A stretch of 64,000 bases of DNA from Caprimulgus europaeus (lineage: Eukaryota > Chordata > Aves > Caprimulgiformes > Caprimulgidae), in contig OU015532.1 of NCBI GenBank assembly GCA_907165065.1, forward strand, positions 37,986,339-38,050,338. Reading direction: 5' to 3'. Numbering within the stretch: position 1 is the first letter of the stretch; each line of letters starts with the position of its first letter. Shown piece by piece: positions 61,801 to 64,000 of the stretch. The notes below the pieces were generated by a model. That model did not search any database. It saw only the letters and a program-made list of their open reading frames with translations, and was not told where the DNA came from. The translations under genes and the position numbers were made by a program.

Positions 61801-64000
61801 CTTGTGATTTTTAAGCTGTGATTCTCTGGAGTATGTGGGGTTGGCAGTGCTGGAAAGGATGTTTTCTCTGCCCAGATCATGTTTTTCTACAGGGAATTTT
61901 ATTTACCAGCTACTTTAACCATTTCTGCCCTTCTTTCTTGGCTGGCCTTTCCTGTGGCCAGGAGGTCCTCTCCATCTCTGGAGACTTGGGAAGGGTAGCA
62001 GGAGGCAGCAGCTGGGTTCGCCCCAGCAGCAGATGCTGGGCTGCCCTTCATGGGTGAATCTGGCCACGTGCTTCAGACCTGCCAGGCAACAAAACCTCTT
62101 TGAGGCCTTGAAGCCCACTGTCCTGCTGGGGAAGGACCTCGGGAGCTCACCAGGGGCACCAGCACCCCTGGTCCCCCACTGAATCGCATCCAGGGTGTGC
62201 AGCTCCTCCTCCGCAAACTGACAGCTTTGCTTGGAGGATCATCTCCAGCCTGCAAAACTCGCTGGAGATATGCAGTCTGCCCCGAGAGCTTGTGAAGGGA
62301 AGGGGTTCTTTCCTCCCAGGGCCTGTTTCCATGGCACAGTGGCTCCTGGGAGCGGGGCTCCCAGCGAGACCTTGCTCTCGGGGGCTATGGAAAGGTACGA
62401 TGCCTTCCTGAAAATCCTGCTGGGATGTGTCAGGGCCGGTGATCTATTCCCTCTGTTCCTCCTGCCCCGAGCTGCCCTCCCTTGGGCACTGCTCTTTTAT
62501 ATTTTTAGAAAGCACAGTTTATGGTTTTCAGTGCTAGCTTTGCATGTCAGCAGTCACTGCACAAAGAACTCTCAGGGGCCTGCCCATTTTGCAGGCGAGG
62601 GTGGGACCCTGTGACAGTGCTTTCCGCCACATCGTCAGGAGCACCCTGGGCTCGAGCTGCTTCAAAATGGCAGCTGATTGTTCAGTGTTCCAAGCCCTGC
62701 TTGAATCCAGGTCCCACTGTGACCCATTTTAAGAGCTCTTCTCTGTGGTCTATTTATCCCTCAATGCTTTCAGGGGGAGTGGGGAAGGGTTCACTCTTAT
62801 ATTAGGGACCAAGGCAGCAACATGCTGCGAGCAGCCCCTTGTTCTACCTCCCTCCCAGCTTTTAGGGTAGTCCCAGTTTAACCCAGCGTGAGTCCCTTGC
62901 AGAACTGGAGGGTTTGTGGGGCTGGCCATGCTTGCTACACCAGGCTCTTTGCTGTGGGGGCACAGCCCAGCACTTCCCTTAGAGAATGGTGCCTATAATA
63001 GGGGAATTACACTTTGACCGTCTCAATCAAAGATAGTTTTGAATTATAAAAAATAAAATACCAGCCCTCTGGATGCAGGAGGGCAACAATGAGTGGAGCT
63101 TTGTTCTGCAGCTACAGGATGACCATGGAGACTGGAGAAGCCATTCATAACCTCTTTTCAGAGAAGATGGCAAGATCAGTAGAAAAGTTTAGGCTAGAGC
63201 CTGACTAAGCAAGGTGAGGATCTCCTCCCTCCCTAGCCAGGATCTCCTCTCTCACTGTCTGGGCTCAGGGATTCTGATAACTCTCCTTAGAAATGACTTT
63301 GCTCTACCTCCCATTGGCCCCACTGTGCTCACCCATATTCACATGGTGTACCCATCACTCCCACAAAAAATAGCTTGTTACGGGGAGCTTGTTTCTTCAC
63401 CCCACTATTGTAAGCACCTGGGAGTTGTGCAGCTGCTGTGGAACGCCATTGACCAACCTGTACCACCTCCAACTAAGTTTTCAGGGCTTTGAATGTTTTC
63501 ACATTTTCCTAGCCGGGCTGAGCGCCCTTCCAAATCGTCAGCCTGACACCACCCATGCTGATTTATGTTCCCTGAGAAATGCAACTGGAACTATTTCCAT
63601 GAAGAGAACCCTCAAAACCGTAAATGGCTCTAAAATTGTGAAGAATGTCCCAGTCTGGGACTGCAATGTCCCTGGATCCCAAAAAGTTGCCCTTTATATT
63701 TTCCTGAATTTGGCTGTATCCAATGTTTCAGCAAGAATAGTGTTTTCACTTCCAGCACGTGCATGTGTGCAAGGCTTGCTACCTGCTTACCCTGACGTGG
63801 TGCCCACACTCAGACTCTACCAGGACCCTTTTCTTCCACTAAGGCATCTCCTTAGGTAAGTGCCTCTTTTGGTTTTTCCTGTTCCTTCCTATATTTGCTC
63901 ATCCACTTTGAAAATAAGCTCTCCAGAGCCCTGTCTATTGTTGGTGTTTATTTTGGGCTTGCTCAGGGTTTTGCTAGCAATGAGAGCACACTCCTTGCAT
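56816..64000. other. Intergenic region without supportable genes
   Basis: Single-copy, mixed-composition DNA with one (CA)n repeat. I searched for the signal-peptide and first thyroglobulin-type exons of SMOC1, the expected next gene in this block, and saw none. The longest open frame (63389-63859, plus) has no recognisable domain. Confidence 0.5.
58851..58896. repeat. (CA)23 dinucleotide microsatellite
   Basis: An uninterrupted run of 23 CA units, likely polymorphic in length. Confidence 0.97.

Noticed and set aside
56816-64000. Search for SMOC1 exons, the expected next gene
   Set aside because: No signal-peptide, thyroglobulin-type or Kazal-type exon sequence recognised; SMOC1 probably starts beyond the window.
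1-64000. CRISPR arrays, operons, bacterial-type systems
   Set aside because: The window is vertebrate nuclear DNA with spliced genes and CR1 LINEs; no regularly spaced direct repeats or prokaryotic gene structure are present.

Overview
This is vertebrate nuclear DNA and almost certainly from a bird. Genes are split into short exons with GT-AG introns and promoters sit in CpG islands. The recognisable transposons are CR1 LINEs, one carrying the typical ATTCTGTG tail repeat, plus one long terminal repeat of the avian ERVL type. Gene order and orientation, SUSD6 (+), SRSF5 (+), SLC10A1 (-), match the conserved amniote block that lies on human 14q24. The species cannot be named from the sequence.

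Layout. Positions 1-12396 look like the last part of a large SUSD6 intron and hold an antisense ERVL-type solo LTR. SUSD6 (sushi-domain membrane protein) has four visible coding exons between 12397 and 19126: sushi domain, transmembrane segment, long cytoplasmic tail and a short last coding exon. The signal-peptide exon was not found and probably lies left of the window. A long 3' UTR probably runs to about 24845. From 24846 to 34140 I see no gene, only simple repeats, a GC-rich patch and a 21-bp tandem duplication. A decayed CR1 copy occupies about 34140-35645, followed by older antisense CR1-like pieces. Within this zone, on the minus strand, three blocks in consistent order (about 39.85, 37.2 and 36.6-37.1 kb) resemble parts of a perilipin. 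This is a tentative but interesting find.

SRSF5 (splicing factor SRp40/HRS) starts from a CpG island at 40440-41364. Its complete 265-residue reading frame runs over seven coding exons, 41385-44697. Its long fifth intron holds a GC-balanced, CpG-rich island in otherwise AT-rich sequence, which fits the conserved unproductive-splicing element known in SR-protein genes. A short CR1 tail lies between the convergent 3' ends of SRSF5 and SLC10A1.

SLC10A1 (the hepatic bile-acid transporter NTCP) lies on the minus strand with all five coding exons recognisable between 52978 and 47894. It appears broken. The exon 2 acceptor reads GG instead of AG, codon 161 is TAA where a tyrosine is expected, a sodium-site glutamine is histidine, and the exon 4 donor is GC. 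The rest of the frame is still open, so inactivation looks recent if it is not assembly error. Positions 53000-64000 hold no gene that I can support. The next gene in this block, SMOC1, was looked for and not seen.
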